Positions 25,490-37,396 of a stretch of 64,000 nt of DNA are shown in pieces. Made by a program: the position numbers and the translations under genes. Numbering within the stretch: position 1 is the stretch's first letter; every line of letters starts with the position of its first letter. The notes beneath the pieces were generated by a model. The model ran no database searches and had not been told where the DNA came from. It saw only the letters and a list, made by a program, of their open reading frames with translations. The DNA comes from Gorsachius magnificus. Its lineage: Eukaryota; Chordata; Aves; Pelecaniformes; Ardeidae. The stretch is taken from contig CM067109.1 of assembly GCA_034008185.1 (NCBI GenBank), positions 36,302,885 through 36,366,884 of the forward strand. Reading direction: 5' to 3'.

Positions 25490-28400
25490 GTTCTTGTTGA
25501 TTGACTCACACTAGCCATTTGTTGTTGTGCCCATCTGTCATTAGAAGGGATATCTCAGTTCTCCCATGGAAGCAGAGCTTTTCTGTTTTAATCCCATCAC
25601 TGGTATAAGTAAGAGATCATTTGGAAGGTAAATCATGAAAGACTTACACAGCTGACATCACTCAGAACTGTAGAAGAAGTGAGTCATCTGCCCTCAGATG
25701 CTAGTAGAAGTTAAATGCCTCAGAATCTAAGCAAGAGTCATGTTACTTTGGGAATTAGCCATACACTTAACTTGAAAGAGTAGATTTTGTCAGGCAGTTG
25801 CCATACAGAGGTCTGAAACTGCAGGAGAGTGCATGGTGCTCTGGCAGAGGACCTCTCCAATCCCTTTGAAGCCAATGACCAAGTATATAGGCTGCTCTGA
25901 TTAACTAATCTTCCTCTTTCTGTGCCGTGCCACATTCAGCTGTCCCGTTCCCAGCAATGCTTGTGGGTTGGATATTTGGTTTCCAGTATGTTGTTGTGGC
26001 TGCATCCTGCCCACCCCTTCCTGCAGCGTGTGGGACAGTGTTGTGGCCTGAATGTTAGCCATGGTCCTGGAGATCCAGAAATCCTGAGTATGCCTGCTAT
26101 GTATCATGTAAAATTACTGTGTTGCCTTGGGGAAGTCACTTATTTTTCTGCCCCACCCAGCTTGTCCAGATGTAAAATGTAGGTTTCAGTTTCTACCTGC
26201 TATAGAGGCATAAGGTGAGGATGCTTCTCCAGTGCTGTGCCGGAGCTAATTAATATTATATCATCCCTTGATGTTAGTAGGGTGGGAGGAAATCTCTATC
26301 ACCATTATGTTTGATGGCTTTCCCAGACACAGATACAGAGGGCTTCTCAATACAGCACTGTAGGTGTTGAGTAGCTCTGTAAGATAAGCCAAATTCTACT
26401 GGAGATGTTGACTTACTACTACATACACAGGCTCACATACACAGACAGACTTACTTTGAATACAGACCCTCATGATCAGCTATCTGGCTTGTCATTTGAA
26501 GAGCTGATCTTGAAGGTTTTGCATTTGTCTAGATATCTGTAGTCGCTGCTGTGAGAGCATCATGCCATCTCAGTCTCACAATCTTATAAGAGAATCAGGG
26601 TTTGCCTGGCAGAACTATCATTGCTTCTCCCTGTCACGGGAACAACAGAAGTTCCCTATGTGCATGGAAGAGATTTGGAAGCTAATATGCACTTTTTACC
26701 GACAACAAAAAGGAAAGCAATCTGAGACACTTCATTATGTACCTAAATTAAGCATTTTACTTCAATGGAACTTCTTTGATGCACTTCTTCAGTGGAACTG
26801 AGTTTAGGCAAATAACTCAGTACTTTTCTGAATAAGAAGTTTTAAAAAATATTTATCATCTTTTCAGGTAAGCAGAAGAAATCTGCACCATGGTTAAGGC
26901 AGTGAGCTTGTGAACTCTGTGCCTTTTAGCAGCATCTCTTATAATAGGGGAAAAATACTATGAAAGAGAAAAAATGTATTTATTTTTCCCTCCTCACCCA
27001 ATTCTTAATCAGGTATGCTAGTTCTTGCTTCACAAATAACTTCCAGCATAAGTTTCTACCAAATCCAAGGTGGAGACTGAGGAAGTTTGACTGATCTACA
27101 AGTCAGAACCAGTTGATAAAGATGCAACTTATTTCAGGCTTGATCTACAAACAAGACATGCTAATTCAAGTACCAGCCGCCAAGGGCTTCCCAGAGGAAA
27201 GAAAAGGCAGGTTTTACTCTCTTGGATAATGACAGTGCTTTTTTTCCCTAACTTTCATTTAAAGCAAGATGAGTGTCTCTCCCCTAAGACTTTAATGACC
27301 CAGAATAGTCTCTGAATCAATGCTTGGGTATAGCATAGCAGTGTTGAGCAATTTGTCATTTTCAAGGAAGAGTGTCCTGCTCACCCCATGCAAATTCAGC
27401 AATTTGAGCCTATTTAAGTAAAAGTCAAAGAACTGAAAACTCTCCTTCTGTCACAAAGGCGGCAGTTGGTTTTGATGCTCTGCTACAGAGGGAACTAAAT
27501 CCAACACCCCTAAAAGCTAAAAGGCAGAGGCTGTCTCTTTCTTTCAGTCACTCATTGGTAGTGAAATCTTCTAGCCCAGATCTTAATGACACACCGACAT
27601 CAATACTTTTGAAATGCTCTGACTAATCTCTGTGGCCTGCATCTTCTAACACATAAGTAGAACCAGCAGAAATGTGCCCCTGCTAAAAGGAAAACATCCA
27701 TCCATATTTTCCCCTGGCCTTGTGCTGGAGAAGTCTGCAAACAAACAAACAAATAAAGAGGATGAGCTCATTCCTCTTTGCTCTGGCCTTTCTCTGCCAC
27801 TTGCTTGTTGACTTTTCCCTATCCCCCATCATGGACTCACTTCCTAATCCAGCTAAATACTGTTCCTGACATAGAATTTTCTGCCTGGTGTCCTCCTTGC
27901 AGAATGGTACTGCCAATTGTTTGTTAGTTCATTTTCACACTCTCCCTGGCAGCTTGATGTGCACGTGTGCATGTATGTGTGGAAGACGAGGAAAAGGGAG
28001 AAGAAAGGAAGATGAGAGAGAAGGGAAGAGTGTTTGGCATTACTTTTCTAACTGTGTCTCAACATCTGAGCCATCGAATGTTTTAAGTCAGGATCTTGCC
28101 GGGCCTGTGGTCAAATTTCATAAGCCCAGTGCTATCCCTGGGCTCAGAGCATTAAAAATACTCATTTTCTGAGCTCCTGAGCTGTCTGAACATCTGGATC
28201 TGAACCCTGAACAATTCTGTGCTGAGTTTGTTAGCCCTCATGCCAGGCTCACAGAGCAGGAGAGAAAGGGAAGGTGGTTTATTAAATAATGTTTGCCAAG
28301 TCTTTTTCTTTGTGGGAGCTTCCCAGCCCAGCCACGTTATCACTTCTGTACCTCAGCTCTCCACACCAGCCCAGACCTTTCTCCCTGGACAGCAGACAGT

Positions 28401-29111
28401 TCAGCCAGGTGTGAGCTGGTAGTTCCCATTTTAATTTTCCATTTCTTTCAGTAAAGAAATGTGACAGAAGACCTACTACAGGTACTGTACAGGTTTTGAT
28501 TGGTTTTGCATCACATAACTTTTGGCACCTTGCATGAGTTCTAGATCTCTCCTCAAGTCGTTCCACTGTTCCTGAAGTGTCTAAGCCATGCTGAACAGAC
28601 TCGAGAGCATGAACTCTCCCCTCCCTACTGCCCATCCATTTCCCTTCCTACTCTGAACTGGCAACATGGGACACAGACACCTTTGGCTCATGTGTGGATG
28701 TGAGAAGCATTGTCTCAGACACTTTCCCCCTCAGCACTCAAGCAGGTGTTGAAGCACTTAAACAAGACCAAAGAGAAGCATGGTTCATTGTTTGGATTCT
28801 GAATCTCTCTTTGTCTTTGCATGCCATTGTTTTATTTGCATCACTGGTCTGTTCAATCTCAGGTAAATGAGGTCTTTTGGTTTTTTAACTGGTTTTTATT
28901 TACACAGAAAGGTTGGTGGCTACACACTGCAGCCATTTTCCTTCACAGCTCCAGGACCTTAGTGGTTACTAAAAAAAAGTCAAAGGGCCTCCACGTCTGG
29001 AGGGTAAATGATTTAGTTTGCCATTGACCTTGTGAACTCACATTTATCTTTAGAGAAAGCCATATTAAATCAGACTGCAATATTAATTATGAATGCTATT
29101 CTTGTGTTTAA

Positions 29112-29129
29112 AATAAATAAATAAATAAA
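29112..29129 (+). terminator. clustered AATAAA poly(A) signals within an (AAAT)n repeat
   Basis: Four overlapping AATAAA hexamers arise from the tetranucleotide repeat. A T/G-containing stretch follows within 50 bases. It may be used as a CPLX1 poly(A) site or may simply be a microsatellite. Confidence 0.3.
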
Positions 29130-29354
29130 AGATCACGTGCTAAATCACTTTGGAGTTCCTCTGTCTATGTTTCTAGTACCGTATGTTGGCTTAGGTCCCT
29201 CCCAGCCCTGCTCCTTTGTCAAGAAAGACCATATGAATGCTGCTGAATACATCTTTTTGGCAAGCTTACTGTGCTAGAATAAGCATTGTTACAAATTAGC
29301 TGTTGTGACCTCAATGTAATGTCTTAGGTATCTGAAAGTTGTCTGTATCTGTTC

Positions 29355-29362
29355 TGTATATA
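29355..29362 (+). promoter_or_regulatory. second Pumilio-type element TGTATATA
   Basis: Exact UGUANAUA match near the end of the proposed long CPLX1 3' UTR, about 320 bases before the candidate terminal poly(A) signal. It is relevant only if the long UTR is made. Confidence 0.3.
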
Positions 29363-29678
29363 TGTTATCAAGATAACTGTTTCTTCATGCTCTGAGTTAG
29401 TAAAATGTTTCAGTATTGTCTTTAAAAAATGGCTTGTTTTCCCACTTTCTCTCTCTTTCACACACACACAGCAAAACTCAACTTAGCCATGCATTTTCTA
29501 GTAGAAATGCTCCCCAGCTTTCTTTCAGATGCATGCAGTTCTCTCCAAGCAGCTAGGAGATGATTTAAAGTAAAGACTTTGTGAATGTGTATTTCATTTG
29601 TTATTTGCCTGCTACTTTTTCCTGCATGATGTGGGTAATGATGTGGGTATGATGTTCTTTTAAAATGGAATCACAGCC

Positions 29679-29684
29679 AATAAA
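29679..29684 (+). terminator. candidate distal poly(A) signal for CPLX1
   Basis: AATAAA followed 15-45 bases later by a T-rich and then TG-containing stretch, which is the usual arrangement of cleavage signals. It would give a 3' UTR of about 4.65 kb. Upstream sequence from 29.3 kb is T-rich and free of recognisable repeats, consistent with a UTR end. Confidence 0.4.
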
Positions 29685-29705
29685 AAACCCCAGTGATTTC
29701 ATACA

Positions 29706-32700
29706 TTTTTTGCAATGGTTTCCTGTGAAATTCTTACCAGGCTACACTTGGAAATCAAAGTATGGATGCTGATATACAAATAGAATGGTAAAAGGATCGA
29801 GGAGAAACATGGGTATTATTTGAATGGATATGTTCATTTTTTCATTTGTCAAAAACAGTGATGAGGTTTGACATCTACAGGTGATTATAAAATTTTAAAT
29901 AAGTTTTGCTATTAGGAATTAGTTTTCCTTAGGAAGAGCAGAACAACATTCCTTTGAAAGGAACACGGGCATCTAACTATGGTTTAGTGAGAATATGTTT
30001 GGATCTTAAAGCGAAAAGAGGTAAAAAGCTGATTTGCATGACATCAAATATGTCTCTGGATCCAGAATTTCTGATATATACAAAAGTCTTTGGGTAGCAA
30101 GTTGCACACATCTAAGCCTCATTCTACTTGTGCAGGGACAAAGCAGTAGTTATGTTCAGCATAAAAGCATTGCATCGTGTTAGAAAAAGAAAGAGAGAGA
30201 ACCATACATCTCTCATGAAATGGTAATAACCTTTCCCCTAGGAAAGTTCTTTCTTAGGACCATTGCATGGTGATGTGTTTGTTGTTTTGTTTGTTTTTTT
30301 TTTTAAATACCAGAAGCAGCCACAGTACTGCCACAGAGAATCAACCTATATTATTTACGTACCGTGACACCTACTCAGACTTTGAGCCCAGCACTGCTAA
30401 GGCCAACACACGCTAATACTACCTCAGCCTGTGAGTTCAAGGACAGGTTCTTAATTTGCTCTGGGTTCCAGGTGAGGTCTGTGTTTGAGGAAGATAACAG
30501 AGCAAGAAAGTATTTTTCATTGGTTCCCCTAAGAAACAGGCAGCTCAAGAGAACCAAAATAATCATATTGGACCAGCATGGTCAAAGGTGAGGGTTCAGA
30601 TACCAAAGAAGGAAAGCAGGTGATTTTGATAGGCTTCATTCTGCAATGGAAGTAAATTATTCTTTGGAACCAGCTTCTGCCTTCTTATTAAAAAGATAGA
30701 GATGGATAATTCCAGTGGTTGAACTGGTGCAATCTGCATTTTCCCACCTTAAATGTACACTTTGTCAGATAAAACATTCTCCAAAGGAGAACAAGACAAA
30801 AAGAAATCAGTAGGCACATCATGAGTGGTTCTGGTGAGAAATCACTCATTACAGAGGTGCATTACTGATCTGCTTCTCAGATACTGGTCCTGGGATGCAA
30901 TGGTTAGCCCTACTGCAAGTTCTCAACATTCACTGACAGCAATGGAGGAACAGACTACATGCTTGGGGTAGGTATTAAACTCTAAACGAAAAGCTGGTGC
31001 AATGGTACTCACCATTTGTTGTCCTGAGTAAGCCATTTTAATGGCTTCATCTCATTTTCTTCCTGAAGTACCAGGGATGATCCAGGCCTCATAAAGCTCT
31101 TTGAAAATGGGACTTCAATGATGGCTACTGGGCAATGCTGGCACAATGGTGTCCTGTGTATTGGCATCCCAGGAGGTTTGTGGAAAGCATCAATAGCCCC
31201 ATTTAAAAAATCTCAACCAAGATTTTTAATTCTCCCTCTCCAGCTGTCCCTTCTTCTTCAGGAAAAACAAGGTTACAACTGCACTGGGATATTCATTCTC
31301 AAAGATAGCGCTGCTACAGCCTGTCTCTGGTGGTTTTACAGACAGTTTGAGATAGGTGCTGAAAGCACAACTGAAAAAGACAAATGGCTGGAGCCATGCT
31401 TTCTTGGGCCTTCAAGTATTTAGAGGGAAGCAGAATTCTGCTAGCGCTGTGGGATGGAAACAATTTTTTCATCTGATATTTGCTTTCCTCCAAAACCCTG
31501 TTTTTATAATACAAGGTCAGATGTAACAGTGTATTTGGCAAGCTCAAGCTGCAGCAGCTGAGGGTGTTTTGGGTCAGAAATGGACTTCTTTAAAACTTAT
31601 GTGGTGAACATTGCAGCTGGGCTATGAGATGTTTAGAGCATGGCAAGCAAAATCTGCCAGACTGAAATTGTAGTGCAGTTCTATTTAATTTTTAATAAAA
31701 ACAATTTTAAAATTTATACAGAATGCAATATCATCTTGCCAATTTGTCAAAGAAGAAGTCAAACCCAAGTGAAGACCAGTCTGCATGAGAAGGGAGAATG
31801 TGTACTGAAATGGAATTGAGGTATTAAGGCTTTATGTTCTGTTTCAATTTTCACTTTACTGGTGTTGAAAATAGCCAAAGTATGTGTACAATCACTTCAA
31901 ATTTGGTTATGTAAGCCATCATCCTGAAGCCCACACATGGCTGAGATGGGGCTCTTCACTGTTGCAGATTCATAGCCTGATAAGCTGTGAATTTTCTGCA
32001 TATGTGAACCCAATATATAGTAGCTGGCTTTAAAACTGTTGAAAACGAGACGCCTTTCCAGGTTTCTCTATCTTATCAACAGGTGCACAGATGCTTATCA
32101 TATATTCACCCCTCAGCAACAAAATATCCTCTGTTTTGTGAATGATCATGGCAAGTCTCAGACCAAATGTGAACATTTTAAGGTGAATAAATTTACAAAT
32201 ATATAGATTAGTGCAGAATAACTCTCTCAAAAAATATCTTGGTACTGAAAATCATCTGGGAGACCTGGGGATAAAATCCACAACTATTATTTCTTTCTAA
32301 GTAATATTTGAAGAAATTCCAGCACATCTATTGCCAGCTGTTAGCAGACAATCAGGTTACAGATTGAAAGCCCTTCTTACTTAGATGGTTAAATAAAGAA
32401 TTGGGTTTCATAGTACTAAATGGGGATGACATGCAAGGCATTTGGAGGTTTTTCACATCATGTTACCGTATAACAGTATAGCATTAGGAAACTCCTAATG
32501 ATCTCTTGTTTTTACCTAAAAAAAAAGATCCTTCAACCTCTGTGGGATTGCAGCCATTTTTAGCATGGAGATGAGCCAGACTAGCTTAATAGGCTGTGAC
32601 AAAGAGGGGAAAAATAAAATGTCCACTGCTCAGTTAAAATCATGGGCTGACAGATGATGATTGCTCATGGTTTTTTTAGGTCAGCTCAACACAGATCTGC

Positions 32701-35700
32701 ACTACATTCAGGGGGAGAAAAATGAGAATAGAACATTTTAGTGGAAATTTCCTAGGCAGTCTACACAAGTTCTCTGAGTATTCACTGAGGTTGTGAGGGA
32801 TAGCTCAGCAGGAACACTACAGTCATGCACAAGAACAGGCTGTGGAGAGCCATCCCCACGCAAAGCACAAAGGAGAACACTACAGACTAGTTGACTTGTC
32901 TGAAAAGAGAAGAAGCTAGAGCTACAGATCTCCTGTCACTTACATAAGCAGCCTTGCCTGGGACTCTTGAAAACCAGATGTCAACAATGTCCAAGGAATG
33001 TAAGTCAGAAAGACTCTTGGGAATGATGAGATGAAACAGATGAAAAAGATGTGACTTATCAAATGTTACTGGAGGCTATGACACCAACTAAAATTAGATA
33101 GAGAAGCCTAGGTGATAGTCAGAAACTTAAATGTATTTATTTTACAGATAGAAATTTATTTACCTGCTGTAAAGTCCATTACATACTTATATAAGTGGAG
33201 CACATGGAGTGCCCCCTTAATCAACTAACAGTGCTTCATAAGCAGTTTAGCAAATGGGAGAAACATAGTCAGTTTACTACAATTAGATGTTCATCAAGGA
33301 CAAAACTTACCTGCTGTTGATTTTTTTTTCCCCTGCATGAACTTTAAAGCTGACTGGAAAGTGTGGCCATTCTCCACTTAATGTTATTTTTTGTTTCTCA
33401 GAGACTGCAAGTATTTTCCACACAGAAAATTCCTTTCTGCCCTCATTTCCTTCCTCAAATGCTGAGACAAGACAGTCCTGCCTCACTTGAGTCATTCAGC
33501 AGATGTTGCATGGGTGTTAAATTAACCCTCAGCAGAAGTGGAATGCCAAGGATCTCACCATGAGCTTTTCTTCCAAGTCCTGCAGTTCTCTGAGCTAAGA
33601 GTATATCCTCTAGTATTTTTCTCACTTGTGATTATCATTGTCTCCCCAGACCAAGGATCCTCCAGCAAAAGCAATGAGGACAAAATTCTTGTCTTGTTTA
33701 AAAAAAATAAAAAGAATAAAACTTCTTAAGATTTTACATGTTAATAAATAGTGTAAGAGATTAAGGAAGAGCAAAAATTGTGCAAATCCTCTTCCTGCTT
33801 CTCTCCCACAAGTAGCTCTGAGTGAGGGCTCAGGAGGGGTTGTAATCAGTATGGAAAGCAATGGGTAGGGCTGAACAAATGCAGAGTTCATTGTGAGTGA
33901 TGTCCCATAGTCCTGTGGCTGGTAGTAGTCACTACCAGTCAGGTACCTGGAAGTCTCCTGTTAAGACCAGATTTCCCATGGAAGCAGGCTGGGCTACATC
34001 CAGGGTCTTATATATGGTACCAGCTGCTGTCAAGGGAAAAAGCACAGGCCTGCCAGTAGGGGCCTGCATCCCAGAAGATCTCCTGTGCCAGACTATTGTC
34101 TGGTCAAAACACCATAAAGGAGAGGAGCGAGCATTGCACTGAGAGAGTGAGTTACTGTGCTAGAACACAATTCTCCACTAATGACCGTAAAAGGCTTCTT
34201 AAACCCTGTTTGTCCTGGCTTGTAAATCTCTGGCTTGGTTCTATCCAGACAGAGTACCCAGATTTTATGACTAAAATAAAAACAAAAAGTGTGGGAAAGG
34301 GCACAAACACACACTAATAGTGATGTGGCACATGGTGGGACAGGGAATGGCTGCTCAGCAAGCCTGAGGAACCCTTGAGGTGCTCTGGAGAGGCAAGGCT
34401 AGGGTAAATATTCATTCCTCTTCCTACAGTTTGTGAGCCTCTCTGCACAGTCACTCTTGATAGTGATCCAGTTTGCTGAGCAGTGAAGGACTTTCAATCA
34501 CCAGGGGAAGTGTTTCATAAGCCTGGGAAACTCAGGGCTTGACCGTGAGCTTATCAGAAGTGCTGAACAGAGCTGAAGCACTATGTGTTCATTTCTCCTG
34601 TCTACTCTGCCAGAAAACCCATTTCCCTTCCTTGTGCAGCACAGAAGGTCCATTGCCAGCTCTACCTAGTGACCACGAAGCAACACATGGCCTTCTCTAT
34701 AACACAGGCGCTTAAAGCCCATGTATTTCCCTTTTCAAACTTCTCTCCTTTTTACCTGGAAAGTGAAAGAAAAGTGAAAGTTTTCCTGGTGAAAACATTT
34801 TTGACCAGCTCCGCCCTTGCATTAAATGGCTTTCATATCTCCATTGCCACATTGTTTGAAGGGTTCATTCCTTCATGTTTCTCTGCTGATGTAGAGCTGG
34901 GACCCCTACCCTCACTGAGACCAGTTCATAAGATTAGTAGCTGCTTTGTTCCCTTGTCCCTTATACCAGCCATCTCAGGCATGTTGAGAAGCTTTTCCCA
35001 GGTAGAGAAGAAACTGGTGAGGAACAAGTTTCAGGGAGTGGAACAAATGTCCAAATTTGTTATGAGAGACAACCCCAGAAACTTCACACTGCACCAGCAG
35101 GTTCCCCAAATGTCACTGGAACACAGATCAGTGACAGCATACAGGACCTTCATACTTTGCTTCCTGCTCCCATACCTCCTTCCCTGCTACTGTTCCACAA
35201 CTCCTTCAATGGTCTGCTTCAAGGCATCCTGGCTCTTTGCTTACCAACATGTTTGGTGAGAACCTGGGACCTTCTCCAACTTCTGGGGATCAGAGGGTGA
35301 GGAAGGGAGATTTAAAATCCTTGCTCACAAGTATGACAACTGAACTCTCACTGAGTTTCCATGCTGTTGGGCAAAAATTCCAGGGCATGCCTTGTACCTA
35401 GGGGCCTAGCACTGGTTGCTCCTTAGTGGTAGGCTTGAGAAATATATTTCCCAGCCAGGTTGGCTCCAGTTCTTTCCCAAGAGTAAGTGCCTCACCCAGG
35501 CTCATGGAGCATTTTTACATGCAGTCAGCACAGAGTATTCAGACATAACAGCAACATCTGTCAGCTTGTATTTGGAGATAATGCACAACAACTTTACACT
35601 AGTGTGTTGCTGTTTGGAAGAGGACATCTGGCTCTCGTCCACCCTAAGTCTCTGCAGGCATTTAACACCACTCTGGTTCATTAATTGGTGGAGACTTAAG

Positions 35701-36257
35701 CTTACATCTTTCACAGACCTCCTTGCTATTGCCAATAGACTTTGGCAGGTGACAGTGAAGAAATTCTATTAATGCTTTTCTGAGGAAGACCTCCATGATC
35801 TAGGGAGGGAAAAAAAAGCAACAACTCTCTTCTTCAAGAGAATTAATTATACCTAAGCTTTCCATGCTATTGGGACAGTGTTATAAAAATGTGATGAAAA
35901 ATGACAGAACAACAAGAAATTTACTCATACTAATGAGCCTGAAGTTGGCTTGACTGTTGGGAAATTAATTTTAATTGATTCATCAAAGAATGGTCTCTCC
36001 TTACCACTTCCCAGTGGATTCAAAGAGATACTGATCTAATGAAACCCTCCAACACCTCAAACTTTGATTTGTCTAAATAAAAAATGCACTGCATCCAAAG
36101 CCAGGTCTTTAAGTTCAAAGCAGCTCTGAGCTTCACTGGGGTCATGTGAGCAGGCATCATCTCAACATGACTATGCTACTCTCTCACCCTCTCAAGTGAG
36201 CCTTCACTCAGCAGGGTTTAATTAAAACATGTCACGTGTTTCCTTAAGGCCCTCCCT
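29706..36257 (+). other. intergenic region, no recognised gene
   Basis: AT-rich non-coding DNA downstream of the proposed CPLX1 end. The longest frame not belonging to a repeat lies here (34585-35259) and is listed separately. Other frames are about 120 codons or shorter and have no recognisable domain. A short perfect inverted repeat, GGTAGT with ACTACC, occurs near 33920. I see no transposon remnant that I can name. Confidence 0.5.
34585..35259 (+). other. unassigned open reading frame, 190 codons from its first ATG
   Basis: A stop-free frame of 224 codons; its first base triplet is GTG, and the first in-frame ATG is at 34687, giving 190 residues. I do not recognise the protein and see no domain. 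The composition (rich in Ser, Phe, Leu, Pro) is what AT-rich non-coding DNA often gives. A splice-acceptor-like CTCTGCCAG ends at 34613 and a donor-like TTG/GTGAGA sits just at the stop, so an exon of a non-coding or lineage-specific transcript is conceivable. One frame of this length in 64 kb is only mildly unexpected by chance. Confidence 0.12.
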
Positions 36258-36815
36258 CCTACAGTGTGGCAGGCAGCTGAACACCACACAGATGCTTGCT
36301 GACACCCTCTCCGCCTCAGTGGGATGGGGGAGAGAATCAGAAAAAAACTAAAACCCATGGGTTGACGTAAAGACAGTTTAATAAAACATTAGATGAATAT
36401 AATAATAATAATAATTAATAATAATAATGGCAAGACAATACACCGAATATACAAATAAGTGATGCACATTGCAATTGCTCACCAACTGCTGACTGAAGCC
36501 TAGCCTGTCCCCAAGCAGCAATCACTCCTCCTGGCCAACTCCCCCCAGTTTATATATTGAGCATGACGTCCTATGGTACAGAACACCCCTTTGTCCAGTT
36601 TGGGTCAGCAGTCCTAGTTGTGTTCCCTCCCAGTTTCTTGTGCACTCAGAAGAGCATGGGAAGCTGAAAAAGTCCTTGACTGGTGTAAGCACTGCTTAGC
36701 AACAACTAAACCATCAGTGTGTTATCAACATTCTTCTCATCCTAAATCCAAAACACAGCACTATGCCAGCTACTGGAAAGAAAATTATCTCTATCCCAGC
36801 TGAAACCAGGATATA
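36258..36815 (-). mobile_element. LTR A: solo LTR of an avian ERVL-like family
   Basis: On the - strand it begins TATATCCTGGTTTCAGCTGG (the first bases diverged from TGTCC), continues with the family's ATAGTGCTGTGTTTTGGATT and CAGTCAAGGACTTTTTCAG stretches, and has a TATATAAACTGGGG TATA-like box near 36546-36557. The R/U5 part differs from LTR C and contains an (ATT)n repeat at about 36397-36428, followed by ATTAAACTGTCTTTA and the CTCTCCCCCATCCCACTG stretch typical of the family's end. No retroviral coding sequence adjoins it. The outer 3' edge is approximate, and no target-site duplication could be defined. It abuts a CR1 fragment on its 5' side. Confidence 0.85.
36397..36428 (+). repeat. 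(AAT)n microsatellite inside LTR A
   Basis: AATAATAATAATAATTAATAATAATAATGG-like trinucleotide repeats within the U5-side region of LTR A. The other LTR copies in the window lack it, so it arose in this copy or its subfamily. Confidence 0.85.
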
Positions 36816-36827
36816 CGGTCTCAGGCC

Positions 36828-37396
36828 AGATTGTCCCCCTGTACTCGATACTGGTGAGGCCACACCTCAAATGCTGTGTTCAATTTTGGGCCCCTCACTA
36901 CCAGAAACACATTGAGGTGCTGGACTGTGTCCAGAGAAGGGGAACAAAGCTGGTGAGGGGTCTGGAGCGCAAGGCTTATGAGGAGCACTTGAGGGAACTG
37001 GGATTATTTAATCAGAGAAAAGGCAGTTGAGGGGAGACCTTATTGCCCTCTACAACTGCCTAACAGGACAGGTTGTAGCAAGGTGGGTGTCGGTCTCTTC
37101 TCCCAAGTAACAAGCGATAGGATGAGAGGAAACGGTGTTAGATTGTGCCAGGGGAGGTTTAGATTTAATATTAGGAAGTATTTCTTCACTGAAAGGGTTA
37201 TCAGGCACTGGAATGGGCTGCCCAGGGAAGTGGTCGAGTCCCCATCCCTGGAGGTATTGGAAAAGACATGTAGATGTGGTGCTGAAGGACATGGTTTAGT
37301 GGAAGACTTGTCAGTGCTAGGTTAATGGTTGGACTTGATGATTTTAAAGGTCTTTTCCAACCTAAATCATTCTATGAGTCTATGATTCCATGATTC
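36828..37396 (+). mobile_element. CR1 LINE, 3' end fragment
   Basis: The + strand matches the ORF2 C-terminal part (CCCCTGTACTCG through the [12 protein letters not shown] region at about 37083-37325) and the 3' UTR with GGACTTGATGATTTTAAAGG, and it ends in TTCTATGAGTCTATGATTCC. The ORF2 frame is broken by an early TGA near 37028 and by small deletions. It is a normal 5'-truncated CR1 copy of moderate age, starting about a dozen bases from LTR A. Confidence 0.93.

Larger units (their letters stand above)
25039..29705 (+). other. Probable CPLX1 3' UTR (end uncertain)
   Basis: No recognisable coding sequence follows the stop codon. The first 500 bases contain features typical of neuronal 3' UTRs: a TGTACATA Pumilio-type motif at 25240-25247, and an AU-rich ATTATT/AATAAT block at 25449-25489 that contains an 8-bp palindromic stem. 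A second exact Pumilio-type motif, TGTATATA, lies at 29355-29362. Candidate poly(A) signals are ATTAAA at 25284, AATAAA at 27752, clustered AATAAA at 29112-29129 and AATAAA at 29679. I take the last as the outer limit because a T/G-rich stretch follows it, but a much shorter UTR is equally possible. RNA evidence would decide this. Confidence 0.5.
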
